From Acidobacteriota bacterium (lineage in GTDB: Bacteria > Acidobacteriota > Vicinamibacteria > Vicinamibacterales > CAVVIG01): a DNA stretch of 64,000 bases. The position numbers and the translations under genes were made by a program. The DNA lies in the NCBI GenBank assembly GCA_003222395.1, contig QHWB01000055.1, forward strand, positions 45,570 through 109,569, given 5' to 3'. The notes beneath the pieces were generated by a model that was not told the DNA's origin, searched no databases, and saw nothing but the letters and a program-made list of their open reading frames with translations. Of the stretch, positions 28,278-39,261 are shown one piece after another; position 1 is the stretch's first letter, and every line of letters starts with the position of its first letter.

Positions 28278-31200
28278 ATGAGACCAGCCTGCAGATTGAC
28301 GGCGTTTCTCGGTCTCGTCATCCTCGTTGTGGCTCTGTCGACCGCAACCGCGGCCGCGCAGGCCGTCTTCGGCGCAATCACCGGTACCGTGACTGACTCG
28401 AGCGGCGCCCTGCTTCCCGGCGCGACCGTGACCGTCACCAATATCCGGACGAACGTCACGAAAACGCAGGCGACGAACGAAGCCGGCGTCTACAACGCGA
28501 CCAACCTCATTCCCGGTATTTACAGGGTCGAGGCGTCGCTGTCGGGCTTCAAGACCGCCGTCGTGTCAGCCGTCACGCTCGAAGTCAACGCCAACCAGAA
28601 GGTCGACGTCACGCTGCAACTGGGTCCGACCGCCGAGACGGTCGACGTGACGGCCGTCGCGCCGTTGCTGCAGACCGAGCAGACCAATCTCGGTCAGACC
28701 GTGACGCAACAGCAGATCGAGCAGCTGCCAACCGGTCGCAATCTGTTTACGCTGATCTCGCTCGCGGCCGGCGTCTCGCAGCAGACGACGTGCGACGGCT
28801 GCGGCAACAACGGCAACCTGCGGATCAACGGCGACCGGCCGCGCAATCAGGACTACATTCTCGACGGCACCACGATGACCGCGCCGGTGTTCGGCGGCCA
28901 GGCGTTCAATCCGTCTGTCGATTCGATTCAGGAGTTCAGGGTCGAAACCAACAGCATGTCGGCCGAGTACGGGAAAGCGGGCGGCGGCGTTCTGATTGCC
29001 GTGACCAAGAGCGGCACGAATGCGTTCCATGGATCTGGCTATCTGTACAACCGCAGCGATCAGCTGAACGCACGGAACTATTTCGAGGACCCAACGAAGC
29101 CGAAGAACCCGTTCGATCAGAACGAATTCGGCGGCACGATCGGCGGTCCGTTCGTCCGCAACAAGCTGTTCTTCTTCAGCGACTATCAGGGGCTGCGCAT
29201 CGACGCCAGTAATCCCGTGACCGGCATCGTCGTGCCGAATGCCGCGTTCCGTGCGGGCGACCTGTCGGCGTTGTGCACGGCGGGCTTCGATGCGGCGGGG
29301 GCCTGCGCGAACGCGAGCCAGCAAGTACGATTTCCCGGCACGACGACACCCGTGCCGTTCAATCGGATTCCCGCGGGCCAGATCAGCCCGATAGCCGGAA
29401 AATTCCTGGACATCTGGCCGCAGTCGGCGACGCCCGGCAGAAATGCGGGCACGAGCGAGCTGAGCTTCACATTGCCCTCGGAGAACGCGCTGAACCGCGT
29501 CAACTCGCGGATCGACTATCAGCTCTCGTCGACGGATCAGATCTTCGGCGTCTTTCATCGCCAGTGGGGCAGGAGCATTTCGTACCGCGGAAACCTCCTC
29601 GTCGGTCCCGCCAGCCAGCAAATCGAACGTTCGGATGACTACGCGGTGACGCTGGGGTGGTCGCGGACCTTCGCGTCGAATCTGCTGAACAACTTCCGTC
29701 TCGCCCAGATGCATCGCATCGGACATCGGACCAACCCGGGACAGGGCTCGACCTCGGCATCCGATTTCGGGCTGCAGGGGATTCCGAATTGCCTGTCGAG
29801 CGTTCCCGACACGGCCGACGGCACGAAGTGCGGTACGCCGGGCGTGAGCGTCAGCGGTTTTCAGGGGTTCAGCACCGGCGCCGTCCTGTACGAGCCTGCC
29901 TCGACGTCGACCATCAGCGACACGGTCACGACGTTGAAGGGGCGGCACAGTCTGAAGATCGGTGGCGAGGCGCGCCGCTACGCGATCGACAACTACCAGC
30001 CGAACGGTCTTGCGAGCAGCTTCAGGTTCACCGGATCGCGCACGGGGAACGCGTTCGCCGATTTTATGTTCGGCGTCATCAACGACGGTTTCGTCCAGGT
30101 CCAGAACGCGATGGTCTCGACGCGCGCGTGGAGCTACTCCGCGTTCGTCCAGGACGATTTCAAGATCAGCCCGAACCTGACGCTCAATCTCGGTCTGCGC
30201 TGGCAGTACGATCAGTCGTTCCGCGAACTGAACGACGGCCTTGCGTTTTTCAATCCATTCACGGCGGAATGGGAGCAGTTCGGCGTCAACGCCCCGGAGA
30301 CGACGTTCGATCCATCGGCGAAGCAGTTCGGGCCGCGCGCGGGCGCCGCGTGGAATGCGACGCCGACGCTCGTCGTGCGCGCCGGGTACGGTCTCAGCTA
30401 TCCGAGCGCGATCGGCCACGGGCGCGCGGGCGACGGGCAACCGGGTCCGAACATGCTCGCGCGGACGAACTTTCCGGCGGGCGCGGACTGGTCGGCGCTG
30501 CCGCGCATCACGACGCCGGATCCGGCGGCGATCAGGGCGCCGATTCCCGTGACCGGCAACGTGTCGTTCTCGTTCTGGGCGCCGCGCGAGCAGACGCCGC
30601 CGCATTATCACTTGTGGAACGTGACCGTGGAGAAAGAGCTCGACAGCGTGTCGCTGGCGCAACTGGCGTACGTCGGCAACCGGGGGCGCAACCTTCCGAT
30701 CAACTACGCCTACAACATCTGCCAGCAGACGCGCGACACCACGACGCAGTTCGGCTACGCCGCGACGACCAGCCCGTACTGTCCGGCCGCCGCAGGCAAG
30801 GTGCTGGCCGCCGGCGGATCGCTCTACGACCTCGTGATCAACCCCGGGTACTGGGGACTCTCGAGCTCCGACTACGACGCGCTGCAGGCGAAATTCGAGC
30901 GCCGCTTCTCGCATGGCGTCTCGCTGCTCGCGAACTTCACCTGGAGCAGGCTGATGGACGATTCGTCCTCCGATTGGGGCGGCTTCTGGTCGCTCGATGT
31001 CCTCGGACAGGACTTCTACGATCGTGCGGGGGAGCGATCGGTCAGCGCAGGCGACATTCGCAGACGGCTTACCGTCGCGGGGATCGTGGAGCTCCCGTTC
31101 GGGCCGGGGCGGCGGTGGGCCAACGACGGCCTCGCGAGCCAGATCATCGGCGGCTGGCGCGCGACCGGCGTCTACACGCTGAGCAGCGGATCGCCATTCG

Positions 31201-31658
31201 GCATCACGGACAACTCGTACAGCTACTGCAACGCCTCGCACACGTTGACGAGCCGCCCGATGATGATCGGCGATCCTCTGCCAAACGGCTTCAATCAGAC
31301 GATCGCGGCCTGGTTCGACCGGAGCGCGTTCGACTTCTCGGGCACGTGTCCTGCGCCGGGACTGCTCGCGCCGACCGGCGCTGGCGATCCGAACAAGGCT
31401 TTCGGCAATGCCCCACGGTACTTTTCGAACATCAGGAATCCGGGCCTGAACAATTTCAATTTCTCATTGCAGAAGGATTTCGGTCTGCCGGGAGGCGATG
31501 TGCGACGCTTCCAGTTCCGCGCCGACTTTTTCAACCTGCTGAACCGTCCGCAGTTCGCCGAGCCGATTTCGGATCCCGGCAACGCGGGCTTTGGGAGAAT
31601 TACCACAACCGCCGTGCCCAATCGCGTCGTGCAGCTCGGATTGCATCTGTTCTTTTGA
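28278..31658 (+). CDS. TonB-dependent receptor with CarboxypepD_reg-like domain (second copy)
   Basis: The 1126-residue protein has a signal peptide (residues 1-28, ending TAAAQ), a regulatory beta domain ([20 protein letters not shown]), a plug ([49 protein letters not shown]) and a barrel ending in LHLFF. The start is the ATG preceded by GGAGG-like bases; an upstream in-frame extension is unlikely. Its stop codon overlaps the TTG start of the uridylyltransferase gene, so outer-membrane uptake and cytoplasmic sugar activation are in one transcript. It differs clearly from the 13.9-17.8 kb receptor, including [17 protein letters not shown] in the plug. Confidence 0.9.
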   Translation: MRPACRLTAFLGLVILVVALSTATAAAQAVFGAITGTVTDSSGALLPGATVTVTNIRTNVTKTQATNEAGVYNATNLIPGIYRVEASLSGFKTAVVSAVTLEVNANQKVDVTLQLGPTAETVDVTAVAPLLQTEQTNLGQTVTQQQIEQLPTGRNLFTLISLAAGVSQQTTCDGCGNNGNLRINGDRPRNQDYILDGTTMTAPVFGGQAFNPSVDSIQEFRVETNSMSAEYGKAGGGVLIAVTKSGTNAFHGSGYLYNRSDQLNARNYFEDPTKPKNPFDQNEFGGTIGGPFVRNKLFFFSDYQGLRIDASNPVTGIVVPNAAFRAGDLSALCTAGFDAAGACANASQQVRFPGTTTPVPFNRIPAGQISPIAGKFLDIWPQSATPGRNAGTSELSFTLPSENALNRVNSRIDYQLSSTDQIFGVFHRQWGRSISYRGNLLVGPASQQIERSDDYAVTLGWSRTFASNLLNNFRLAQMHRIGHRTNPGQGSTSASDFGLQGIPNCLSSVPDTADGTKCGTPGVSVSGFQGFSTGAVLYEPASTSTISDTVTTLKGRHSLKIGGEARRYAIDNYQPNGLASSFRFTGSRTGNAFADFMFGVINDGFVQVQNAMVSTRAWSYSAFVQDDFKISPNLTLNLGLRWQYDQSFRELNDGLAFFNPFTAEWEQFGVNAPETTFDPSAKQFGPRAGAAWNATPTLVVRAGYGLSYPSAIGHGRAGDGQPGPNMLARTNFPAGADWSALPRITTPDPAAIRAPIPVTGNVSFSFWAPREQTPPHYHLWNVTVEKELDSVSLAQLAYVGNRGRNLPINYAYNICQQTRDTTTQFGYAATTSPYCPAAAGKVLAAGGSLYDLVINPGYWGLSSSDYDALQAKFERRFSHGVSLLANFTWSRLMDDSSSDWGGFWSLDVLGQDFYDRAGERSVSAGDIRRRLTVAGIVELPFGPGRRWANDGLASQIIGGWRATGVYTLSSGSPFGITDNSYSYCNASHTLTSRPMMIGDPLPNGFNQTIAAWFDRSAFDFSGTCPAPGLLAPTGAGDPNKAFGNAPRYFSNIRNPGLNNFNFSLQKDFGLPGGDVRRFQFRADFFNLLNRPQFAEPISDPGNAGFGRITTTAVPNRVVQLGLHLFF

Positions 31659-32716
31659 GAAACGATCACGTGTGGGAGCAGCGCTGGCATCCGCTTCGTG
31701 AAGAATGGGTCATCATCGCCGCCCACCGGCAGCACCGTCCGTGGGGCGGCGAGGAGATCCGCTTCGCGCCGCGGCCGCTTCCGACCTACGTCGAGGACTG
31801 TTACCTCTGTCCGGGCAACAGCCGCGTCGACGGCCAGCGCAACCCTGCGTATCGACAAACGTTCGTGTTCGACAACGACCTGCCGTGCGTGGCGGCGCAC
31901 GCACCGGCAGCGCTGCCGCCTGGATCATCGTTCTATCGCAGCGCCGACGCACGCGGATTCGCGCGCATCGTCTGCTACACGCCGCGTCATGACCTGACGC
32001 TCGCGGAGCTCGATCCCGCCGGCATCGAGGCGCTGCTGCGCGTCTGGCAGGCGCAATATGCCGAGCTCGGCGATCATCCCGACGTCGCACACGTGCTCAT
32101 CTTCGAGAACAAAGGCGAAGTCGTCGGCGTCTCCAACCCGCATCCGCATTGCCAGATCTACGCGACGAACTTCGTTTTCAAGACGATTGAGACCGAGGCG
32201 CGCGTCGGCGCGCGCCATCTCGCCGACACGGGACGGATCCTCTTCCAGGACGTGCTCGACGCCGAGCGGCGCGACGGACGTCGGCTGCTGGCGGAGAACG
32301 ACAGCGCGATCGCGTTCGTGCCGTACTTCGCGCGCTACGCCTACGAAACCTACGTCGCGCCGAAAGAGACGCATCCGAGCATCGCCACGCTTTCACGGCA
32401 GGAGTTGATCGATCTGGCCGCCGTCCTGAAGCAGGTGCTCGCGCGGTTCGACAATCTCTGGCGCATGTCGTTTCCCTACGTCATGACGCTGCATCAGGCG
32501 CCCACCGACGGCGGTCGATATCCTGGCATTCACTTCCACATCGAATTCCACCCGCCGCTTCGCGCGCCGACCTTGCTCAAATATCTGGCCGGCCCCGAGA
32601 TCGGCGGCGGGAATTTCCTGAGCGACACGTCGCCGGAGGAAAAGGCGGCGGAGCTGCGGGCCGCGTCGGTCGTGCATTACAAGCAGGCCGGACTCGGCCA
32701 CGCGGCCGGCCGGTGA
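31655..32716 (+). CDS. galT: Galactose-1-phosphate uridylyltransferase family protein
   Basis: A 353-residue GalT-type transferase that moves UMP between UDP-glucose and a hexose (or here possibly pentose) 1-phosphate. The catalytic HxH motif is in [13 protein letters not shown], the zinc pair in CYLCPGN, and later family blocks are [16 protein letters not shown] and [12 protein letters not shown]. Translation probably starts at the TTG overlapping the receptor stop; a GTG 15 bases later is the alternative. Its end overlaps the next gene. The neighbouring kinase reads like arabinokinase, so the acceptor could be galactose-1-phosphate or L-arabinose-1-phosphate. Confidence 0.88.
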   Translation: MRNDHVWEQRWHPLREEWVIIAAHRQHRPWGGEEIRFAPRPLPTYVEDCYLCPGNSRVDGQRNPAYRQTFVFDNDLPCVAAHAPAALPPGSSFYRSADARGFARIVCYTPRHDLTLAELDPAGIEALLRVWQAQYAELGDHPDVAHVLIFENKGEVVGVSNPHPHCQIYATNFVFKTIETEARVGARHLADTGRILFQDVLDAERRDGRRLLAENDSAIAFVPYFARYAYETYVAPKETHPSIATLSRQELIDLAAVLKQVLARFDNLWRMSFPYVMTLHQAPTDGGRYPGIHFHIEFHPPLRAPTLLKYLAGPEIGGGNFLSDTSPEEKAAELRAASVVHYKQAGLGHAAGR

Positions 32717-33702
32717 CGCTCCGCGATCTCACCGCCGCCGTGCGCCGGCTGCACGAGCAGCTTCGTGCCGCCGTGATCGGCGCCGGCGAGCGGCAGGCGA
32801 GCGACGACCTCTCGCGCGTCGCGCGCGACACTGCAGGCGACACCGTGTACGCGCTCGACACGGTGACGGAGACGCCGCTGGTGGAGTTCTTCGAACGCGA
32901 GGTCGCGACGCACGTGCCGGTCGCGCTGATTGCAGAAGGGATCCCGGGCGGCCGGCTCGTGCTGCCGGCCAACGCGTCGGCGACCGACGCGCGCTGGCAC
33001 GTGATCGTCGATCCGATTGACGGCACGCGCGGGCTCATGTACCAGAAGCGCAGCGGCTGGATCCTGACCGGCATCGCGCCGAACCGCGGACCCGCGACCG
33101 GGTTGCACGACATCGAGGCGGCGGTTCAGACGGAGATTCCGGTTCACAAGCAGCATCTTGCCGACGTCGTCTGGGCGTTTCGCGGAGAAGGGGCGCAGGC
33201 CGAGCGCTGGAACCGGCTGACCGGCGAGCGTGCGCCGATCGTGCTGAAGCAGTCGCGCGCTGCGACGCTCGCCCATGGCTTCGCGACGGTCGTGCGGTAC
33301 TTTCCGGGGCAACGCGACGTACTGGCTGCGATCGACGACGAAATGGTCGCCGCGATCATGGGGCCGCCGCAGCCCGGAAAAGCCGCGTGCTTCGAGGATC
33401 AGTACGTTTCTACCGGCGGACAACTGTACGAGCTGATGGCTGGACACGATCGGGTCGTCGTCGATATCAGGGCGCTCGTACATGGCGCTGCGCCGTCGTT
33501 GTGCTGCCATCCGTACGACATCTGCACGGAGCTGATCGCGCGCGAGCTCGGCGTCATCGTGACCGACGCGCGCGGCGAGCCGTTGTCCGCGCCGCTCTCC
33601 GTCGAGCCGAACGTCTCGTGGGTCGGGTACGCGAACGCGTCCATCCGCAACGTTGTCGAGCCGGCGTTGCGCCGCGCGCTGACGTCACGAGGGTTGCTGT
33701 GA
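32713..33702 (+). CDS. Inositol-monophosphatase-family sugar phosphatase
   Basis: The 329-residue protein carries the FIG superfamily metal site: Glu in ALIAEG (about residue 75) and VDPIDGTRG (about 100-107), followed by the later Asp in VVVDIRALV. It starts at GTG in a four-base overlap with galT and overlaps the kinase gene the same way, so the three enzymes are translated together. Possible roles are removal of phosphate from a toxic sugar-1-phosphate or a step producing free sugar. The sequence between [13 protein letters not shown] and [10 protein letters not shown] is longer than in plain IMPases. Confidence 0.8.
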   Translation: MTLRDLTAAVRRLHEQLRAAVIGAGERQASDDLSRVARDTAGDTVYALDTVTETPLVEFFEREVATHVPVALIAEGIPGGRLVLPANASATDARWHVIVDPIDGTRGLMYQKRSGWILTGIAPNRGPATGLHDIEAAVQTEIPVHKQHLADVVWAFRGEGAQAERWNRLTGERAPIVLKQSRAATLAHGFATVVRYFPGQRDVLAAIDDEMVAAIMGPPQPGKAACFEDQYVSTGGQLYELMAGHDRVVVDIRALVHGAAPSLCCHPYDICTELIARELGVIVTDARGEPLSAPLSVEPNVSWVGYANASIRNVVEPALRRALTSRGLL

Positions 33703-35093
33703 CGGCTGCTGAATGGGTCGCGCGCGTCGGTGCATCCGAGGCGGCGCGGCGCGATGCAGAGTCGCTGCTCGTGCGGCTCGCACATTCCGAGCCCTTCGCC
33801 GACGATCGCGACATCGTCATCGCGCGTGCGCCTGGACGCCTCGACGTAATGGGCGGGATCGCGGACTACTCCGGGTCGCTGGTGCTCGAGTGGCCGCTCG
33901 CCGATGCGACGTTCGTCGCGCTGCAGCGAGATCCGCATCCGACGCTGACAATCGTCAGCGGTCCGCGCCGCGTGCAACTGGCGCTTCCCGTACTCGTGTG
34001 CTCCGAATACGGCGACGCACGAGCGTTCTTCGCGCAGCATCCGGCGAACCATTGGGCGGCGTACGTGGCCGGCGCGTTCATCGTTCTCGCGCGCGAGCTG
34101 CACGTCGAGTTTCCGGGCGGCGCGCGCATGCTCGTCACATCGACTGTTCCGGAAGGGAAGGGCGTGTCTTCGTCGGCCGCGCTGGAAGTCGCAGCGATGA
34201 CGGCCATCTGCGCCGCGTACAGCGTCGCGCTCCAGCCGCGGCAGCTCGCCCTTCTCTGCCAGAAAGTCGAGAACCTGATCGCGGGCGCGCCGTGCGGCGT
34301 GATGGATCAGATGACGGCGGCGCTCGGAGGATGCGGGCAGCTGCTCGTCTTGCTGTGTCAGCCGGCGGAGGTGCAGGGCTGTGTCGAGCTGCCGCGCGGC
34401 CTTGCGCTGTGGGGGATCGATTCAGGCATTCGGCACGCCGTGGGCGGCGCCGAATATGGCACGGTGCGTACAGCGGCTCGGATGGGGCATCGAATCCTCG
34501 AGGAGCTCACGGAGAAGCGCCTCGACTACCTCGCGAATGTGACGCCTGCGGAGTTCGCACCGGTTGCGGCTCGCGTTCCGGAACACCTCACCGGTCGCGA
34601 GTTCCTCGGTCGATATAAAAGTGCAGACGACGAGTTGACACCAATCGATCCGGAGCGCGCGTATCCAGTGCAGGTCGCGACCGCGCATCCGATTTACGAG
34701 CACGCGCGCGTGCGAGCGTTCGCTGAGCAGCTCTCGGCGTTCGACGATCGGGACCCGGCGATCTCACACGGTCTCACTGAGAGTGCAGAGCGTCTCGGCG
34801 CGCTCATGTACGAGTCGCACTCCAGCTATTCCGCCTGCGGACTCGGATCCGGCGGCACGGACGCGCTCGTGGCGTTCGTCCGTCGCGCGGGTCCCGAGTC
34901 CGGCATGTACGGCGCGAAGATCACCGGTGGCGGCTGCGGCGGGACCGTGGCCATCCTCGGCCGCGCCGATGCCGGCCCTCTCGTGGACGCGATCGCCGCC
35001 CGATACGCGCGCCAATCGGGCCGCACGGCGCGCGTATTCGTCGGATCCTCGTCGGGCGCCGCGGCCTGTGGCGTCTTCCATCTCAGACGTTAA
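33699..35093 (+). CDS. GHMP kinase, L-arabinokinase/galactokinase-like
   Basis: The 464-residue kinase starts at GTG in a four-base overlap with the phosphatase. GHMP motifs are [20 protein letters not shown] (motif 1), [17 protein letters not shown] (motif 2) and [15 protein letters not shown] (motif 3). [64 protein letters not shown] and [12 protein letters not shown] match, from memory, the kinase half of plant L-arabinokinase more closely than bacterial GalK (which has APGRVNLIGEHTDY). It should make a sugar-1-phosphate for the uridylyltransferase. L-arabinose and D-galactose share the relevant hydroxyl configuration, so the substrate remains open. Confidence 0.85.
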   Translation: MTAAEWVARVGASEAARRDAESLLVRLAHSEPFADDRDIVIARAPGRLDVMGGIADYSGSLVLEWPLADATFVALQRDPHPTLTIVSGPRRVQLALPVLVCSEYGDARAFFAQHPANHWAAYVAGAFIVLARELHVEFPGGARMLVTSTVPEGKGVSSSAALEVAAMTAICAAYSVALQPRQLALLCQKVENLIAGAPCGVMDQMTAALGGCGQLLVLLCQPAEVQGCVELPRGLALWGIDSGIRHAVGGAEYGTVRTAARMGHRILEELTEKRLDYLANVTPAEFAPVAARVPEHLTGREFLGRYKSADDELTPIDPERAYPVQVATAHPIYEHARVRAFAEQLSAFDDRDPAISHGLTESAERLGALMYESHSSYSACGLGSGGTDALVAFVRRAGPESGMYGAKITGGGCGGTVAILGRADAGPLVDAIAARYARQSGRTARVFVGSSSGAAACGVFHLRR

Positions 35094-35224
35094 GATCGAC
35101 TGGAACAAGATCTTCACCGTAGGATTTCGTCGGCGAAGAGCTGGATGAATGTTCGAGAAGTTGGAGGGCCGCGTGGGACCGAAATGAATGTTCAGTACCA
35201 AGTCGTCTCTTCCTGCCTGTCATC

Positions 35225-35660
35225 TCAGGGCTGCGCCAAGAGGTCGTCAGGTTGATCTGACGAACGAACCCTGGCTCGCACGCGGCCGTAGAGCCTTCCG
35301 TCCTCGAAGTTCTCCGACCACAGCGTGTCAAGGCCGAATCGTTCCGCATAGGCCCACATGTGCGCGTCAAACCACGAGAGCCCGTAGGTCGCCGCGCCGA
35401 GGATCGCAACTCTCACCAACTCCTCGTCCGGGTAAAGCACCTCGAACTGCACGAGCATCTCTTCCAGCTCGCGTCGCGCATCATCAGGAGAGAGCAGCGA
35501 CGGACCGTTCCGCGTCAACGGCTTCGTCGTCGCGGCGATGAACTCGATCAGCGCCTGGTGCGGGACGCGGATCGAATCGTCGGCGATACCGGTCCGCAGC
35601 AGTTCAGTTGCTCGCGTCTGCTTGTCTGCGGCATTCAGTTTCACCGTGCGATTGAGCGCC
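35225..35660 (-). pseudogene. PIN-domain protein, amino-terminally truncated
   Basis: Reading from about residue AADKQTRATELLRTG, the protein shows a PIN nuclease without its first strand. RVPHQALIEFIAATTK holds the conserved Glu region, SWFDAHMWAYAERFGLDTLW the later Asp and WSENFEDGR the last acidic cluster. The first catalytic Asp (usually in a DTNVL-type start) is absent, because the frame runs into a MOSC-domain fragment at about 35660. No antitoxin gene remains beside it. Confidence 0.65.
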
Positions 35661-35978
35661 TTGTGAGAAGAGCTGGTTGAGATCCGCCTGCTGACTCGTG
35701 GCGGTGGTGCCATCCGGTAGCGTGATGCGGACCGGCGGTACATTCGCACCGGGGCGCGGGGGCTCGATGAAGGTTGCGCGGAAGCCGAGGAGCGTCGGCC
35801 ACTTCTTCGGGTTCTTGGCGGTCGTGGCCTTCCCATCGGCGGTGTCCACCAAGGCGTCTGCCCGATCGCCGAGCAGACCGCGTTCCGTCACCTCAGTTGC
35901 AGTGAGCTCCTCTCCCAGCATCGACTTGACTGGATATCGCCACAGAGACGCCACCGAGCCGTGTGTTGCATGGGGCAT
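35661..35978 (-). pseudogene. MOSC amino-terminal beta-barrel protein, carboxyl-terminally truncated
   Basis: The start MPHATHGSVASLWRYPVKSM, followed by LGEELTATEVTERGLLGDRA and KWPTLLGFRATFIEP, is the MOSC_N domain found ahead of molybdenum-cofactor sulfurase-type MOSC domains. About 105 residues are left. The catalytic MOSC domain has been lost and the remaining frame is fused, out of register, to the PIN fragment. A deletion joining the two genes explains both truncations. Confidence 0.65.
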
Positions 35979-36098
35979 TGTCTGCCTCCTCGTTCTGCTC
36001 GGGTGCAGTATGCTCCACAAATAAGTCGAAAGATTCAGAAGATGCCGTCGCTTAAACGACTCGCTCGTAAGGCGATTCGGCCACAGGAGACCCGACTA

Positions 36099-36590
36099 AT
36101 GATTCCCGTACAAAACCTCTTTGAAACTCACCTACCGGTAACCGATCTGGACAAGTCCGTGAAGTTTTACCGCGACGTCGTCGGCATCAGGTTAGCCCAT
36201 GTCGTTCCCGCGCGGCAGGCCGCATTCTTCTGGATCGGACTCGCAGGAAACGCGATGCTTGGATTGTGGGGAGTCGGATCGGGCCCTCAGAAGATGGCAT
36301 TGCACACCGCGTTCGGCGCGAGCCTCGCAGATGTCATCGCAGCCCCGAGCGCATTGCGGTCTGCGGGCATTACGCCGCTCGATTTCGACGGGCAACCGAC
36401 AGACCAGCCTGTGGTGTTCGCCTGGATGCCGGCCGCGTCCGTGTTCTTTCATGACCCCGACGGTCACCTGCTGGAGTACATCGCGATGCTGCCGCACGAG
36501 CCGCGCCCTGAACAGGGCATCGTTCCGTGGCATGTGTGGGAACTCACGCATCGTGCTCCGACCTCCGAGTTTTCGCAAACGCCACGATGA
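36099..36590 (+). CDS. VOC-family (glyoxalase/bleomycin-resistance-type) protein
   Basis: A 163-residue protein with one VOC module made of two beta-alpha-beta-beta-beta halves: ETHLPVTDLDKSVKFYRDVV in the first and SVFFHDPDGHLLEYIAML in the second, where the His and Glu metal ligands lie. The ATG is preceded by AGGAG at good spacing, which rules out the longer open frame. The family includes lyases, dioxygenases and antibiotic-binding proteins, so the exact function cannot be given. It stands alone between relics. Confidence 0.8.
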   Translation: MIPVQNLFETHLPVTDLDKSVKFYRDVVGIRLAHVVPARQAAFFWIGLAGNAMLGLWGVGSGPQKMALHTAFGASLADVIAAPSALRSAGITPLDFDGQPTDQPVVFAWMPAASVFFHDPDGHLLEYIAMLPHEPRPEQGIVPWHVWELTHRAPTSEFSQTPR

Positions 36591-36791
36591 AGGGAATGCT
36601 CAATAGCAGATCCGGTACCGCAGCCTGGTGTCGTCCGCAAAACTTACGACCGACGTCAGTCGGCTCATGCGGCCATCGGCTCGAGACGATACTCATGGTG
36701 CAGTCCGCCGAGAACGGGCTTCGCGACGACGCGATGACCGGCACGAATCTGATGGCCGCTAGAACATGATGCGAGGCGATCGTCCGGCAGG

Positions 36792-37022
36792 TCAGGAATG
36801 CCCGATGAGGCGAGACAGCGCGACGAGCGTCATTCGCGTCGCGTCATGGGCCCGCCGCGGCTTGACCTGCCGCTCGATGTACAACGCCAACTGCATGCGT
36901 AGAAACAGATTCTCGGCCGCGAGCTGTGCATGTGGCCGGAACGTCGAGGACACGAATCGCAGGATATCGCGAGCAAGACGCAGGATCGTGACGATGTCGA
37001 GGTGAGAACGGGACTGGGCCAT
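36792..37022 (-). mobile_element. Integrase-core transposase, amino-terminal fragment
   Basis: The frame starting MAQSRSHLDIVTILRLARDI and continuing HAQLAAENLFLRMQLALYIE, RQVKPRRAHDATRMTLVALS is the leader and helix-turn-helix start of an integrase-core transposase (usually about 350 residues). It stops after SRLIGHS and nothing of the catalytic core remains. It belongs to a different IS family from the other transposases in the window. Confidence 0.6.
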
Positions 37023-37164
37023 GCTGCGGATGTTACCGCTGCGGACACTTGGCCTCATTGACCGTCGTCACGCGGACGCGCTGTACGATTTTTTCGGCAC
37101 CGCCCACCGGTTGCCAGAATTCGGCCAATACTTTCGGAATCTTATTTTGGGGGCCACAGCCAGT

Positions 37165-37402
37165 TTCTCCAGCTTTGCGAGAGAGCCATTCAAAAGAGTC
37201 GGTCGCACGTCCGGAGGTCAGCTCGCTTCGTCGTGCGGCGGATGGCCGCAAGCTGTTGCCGCAGAGCGAGGTTTTTCAAGACTACTTCCCAATGGCCGCG
37301 GAGTGCCAACGTGAGTGCGCGGGCGACCACGATGAGCAGCTCCAACATGCGTCGATCGTGGCCGGCGTCGGTGCGAAAATCAACGGGACGACTTTTGGCG
37401 AG
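37165..37402 (-). mobile_element. Fragment of the 48.7-kb-type insertion sequence (left end and tpase start)
   Basis: Minus-strand reading gives the left-end motif TCGCCAAAAGTCGTCC, then the transposase start MLELLIVVARALTLALRGH and NLALRQQLAAIRRTTKR, matching the elements at 48.7 and 58.4 kb. The match is lost after about SRKAGETG, near 37165. The copy is a 5' fragment only and cannot move by itself. Confidence 0.65.
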
Positions 37403-37684
37403 CCTCAACATCGAGGACTGAAACTGCACCCCCGCCGGATTACCGAACGATCGCGTTCGGCCCGACGGTTGCACCGGAAAATCGAGTCGTGACGCGCCGC
37501 GATCGTTTGGATGGTCTGCTCCGTGAGTATCGTCTCGTGGCCTGAACGAATTTGAACACCGTACAGGGCGGCGTTCCCTTTGCAAGACGATCCGTCCGTT
37601 CGAAAATGAGAATCGACTTCGATTCAGCAGCAACCTTCTCTTTGTAGATTGTAACTTTTGAATTGTTGATTGCGAGTGTGTGAA

Positions 37685-38257
37685 ATGTCCATCACCCCAA
37701 TCGACCGACTCGAATTCATACGGATCACGGCGGCAGCTACCTCGGTTCGAAAGGACACCAAGTCAGGCGTCTCCGTCGCGCCGTCCGCCAGCGTCACCCG
37801 CGCGCTCGCTCTGCGCGTGAACGGCGAAGCCGTTCGGCTCGATGTCGACACACGCGTCACACTGCTCGACGCGCTGCGCGAGCAGCTCCAGCTCTTCGGA
37901 ACCAAGAAGGGCTGCGATCATGGCCAGTGCGGCGCATGCACTGTCCATGTCAACGGTCGCCGCGTCCTGTCGTGTCTCACGCTCGCCGTCATGCATGACG
38001 ACGACGACATCATCACGGTCGAAGGACTGGAACGAAACGGCGTTCTGCATCCGGTCCAGGAAGCCTTCATCGAGCACGATGCCTTCCAATGCGGATACTG
38101 CACAGCCGGTCAGATCATGTCGGCAGCCGCCCTGCTCAACGAACCGTGCGGACCGAGCGACGACGACGTGCGAGAGCAGATGAGCGGAAACCTGTGCCGC
38201 TGCGGCGCGTACCCGAACATCGTCGCGGCTATTCAGTCGGCGCGCGGCCGCGCGTGA
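37685..38257 (+). CDS. Xanthine dehydrogenase-family [2Fe-2S] subunit
   Basis: The 190-residue electron-transfer subunit has both cluster domains: a plant-ferredoxin-type motif KKGCDHGQCGACTVHVNGRR and an alpha-helical second site with CGYCTAGQIMSAAALL and GNLCRCGAYPNIV. The amino end (LEFIRITAAAT) resembles the degenerate Tat leader of periplasmic PaoA-type subunits but lacks the twin arginine. It is followed 10 bases later by the FAD subunit and then the molybdenum subunit, the small-medium-large order of PaoABC-type aldehyde oxidoreductases. Confidence 0.88.
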   Translation: MSITPIDRLEFIRITAAATSVRKDTKSGVSVAPSASVTRALALRVNGEAVRLDVDTRVTLLDALREQLQLFGTKKGCDHGQCGACTVHVNGRRVLSCLTLAVMHDDDDIITVEGLERNGVLHPVQEAFIEHDAFQCGYCTAGQIMSAAALLNEPCGPSDDDVREQMSGNLCRCGAYPNIVAAIQSARGRA

Positions 38258-38267
38258 GAGGCTTGTC

Positions 38268-39248
38268 ATGCACCCGTTCTCGTATGAAAAGGTCACGAAC
38301 GAGCACGAGGCGCTCGAACGGGCGCGACTCGGAAAAGCGACATTCGTCGCAGGCGGAACCACGCTCGTTGATTTGATGAAGCTGAACGTAGAGGTCCCTA
38401 CGGCACTTGTGGACATCAATGGGCTGCCGCTGAACCAGATCGAGGATCGATCCGACGGGTCGATCAGAATCGGTGCCCTCGTTCGGAACGGCGATCTGGC
38501 GCACGATTCGCGGATTCAGTCGCGATATCGGGTGCTTTCGCAGGCGATCCTCGCCGGTGCCTCCGCGCAGCTGCGAAACATGGCGACAACGGGCGGCAAT
38601 CTGATGCAGCGCACGCGCTGCTACTACTTCCGCGACCCGGTGTACCCGTGCAACAAGCGCCAACCGGGCGCGGGGTGCGCGGCGATGGACGGCTACAACC
38701 GCATCCATGCGATCCTTGGTGCGAGCGACACGTGTATCGCAACGCATCCATCGGACATGGCGGTCGCGCTCGTCGCCCTCGACGCGAGCGTTCACATCCG
38801 AGCAGCGAACGGCGAACGCGTGGTTCCGATTATGGAATTTCATCTGCTCCCGGGTGACACGCCGGATCGGGAGACGGTGATTCGTCCGGGCGAGCTGATC
38901 ACCTATGTCACTCTGCCGAGCGGGCCCTTTGGACCACGCTCGGCATACGTCAAGCTGCGCGATCGCGCCTCGTACGAGTTCGCGCTCGCCTCGGCCGCGG
39001 TGGCGCTGCAACTGGAAGGAACGACCGTTCGAAGTGCCCGTGTCGCGCTCGGCGGAGTCGCCACCAAACCATGGCGGGCGCTCGAAGCCGAGCAGGTCCT
39101 TACGGGGGCCGCTGCGAACAAGGCCACGTTCCTGAACGCCGCGGACGCTGCGCTGACCGGCGCTGTGCCGCGCCGCCACAACGCGTACAAAATCGAGCTC
39201 GCAAAGCGTGCGGTGGTCCGCGCGCTCGCTGACGCGTTGACGCATTAG
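38268..39248 (+). CDS. Xanthine dehydrogenase-family FAD-binding subunit
   Basis: The 326-residue subunit has the FAD-binding signature ATFVAGGTTLVDLMK and the second block LRNMATTGGNLMQRTRCYYF. The insertion CYYFRDPVYPCNKRQPGAGC carries cysteines spaced for an extra [4Fe-4S] cluster, as in PaoB/YagS-type proteins. The carboxyl domain (ASYEFALASAAVALQLEGT, GGVATKPWRALEAEQVL) is complete. It shuttles electrons between the iron-sulfur and molybdenum subunits encoded on either side. Confidence 0.88.
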   Translation: MHPFSYEKVTNEHEALERARLGKATFVAGGTTLVDLMKLNVEVPTALVDINGLPLNQIEDRSDGSIRIGALVRNGDLAHDSRIQSRYRVLSQAILAGASAQLRNMATTGGNLMQRTRCYYFRDPVYPCNKRQPGAGCAAMDGYNRIHAILGASDTCIATHPSDMAVALVALDASVHIRAANGERVVPIMEFHLLPGDTPDRETVIRPGELITYVTLPSGPFGPRSAYVKLRDRASYEFALASAAVALQLEGTTVRSARVALGGVATKPWRALEAEQVLTGAAANKATFLNAADAALTGAVPRRHNAYKIELAKRAVVRALADALTH

Positions 39249-39261
39249 ACGAGGATTGACA

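Noticed and set aside
28566..31241. An 891-codon minus-strand frame opposite the second TonB receptor
   Set aside because: Same composition artefact; the plus-strand receptor has a signal peptide, plug and barrel, while this frame shows no recognisable domain.
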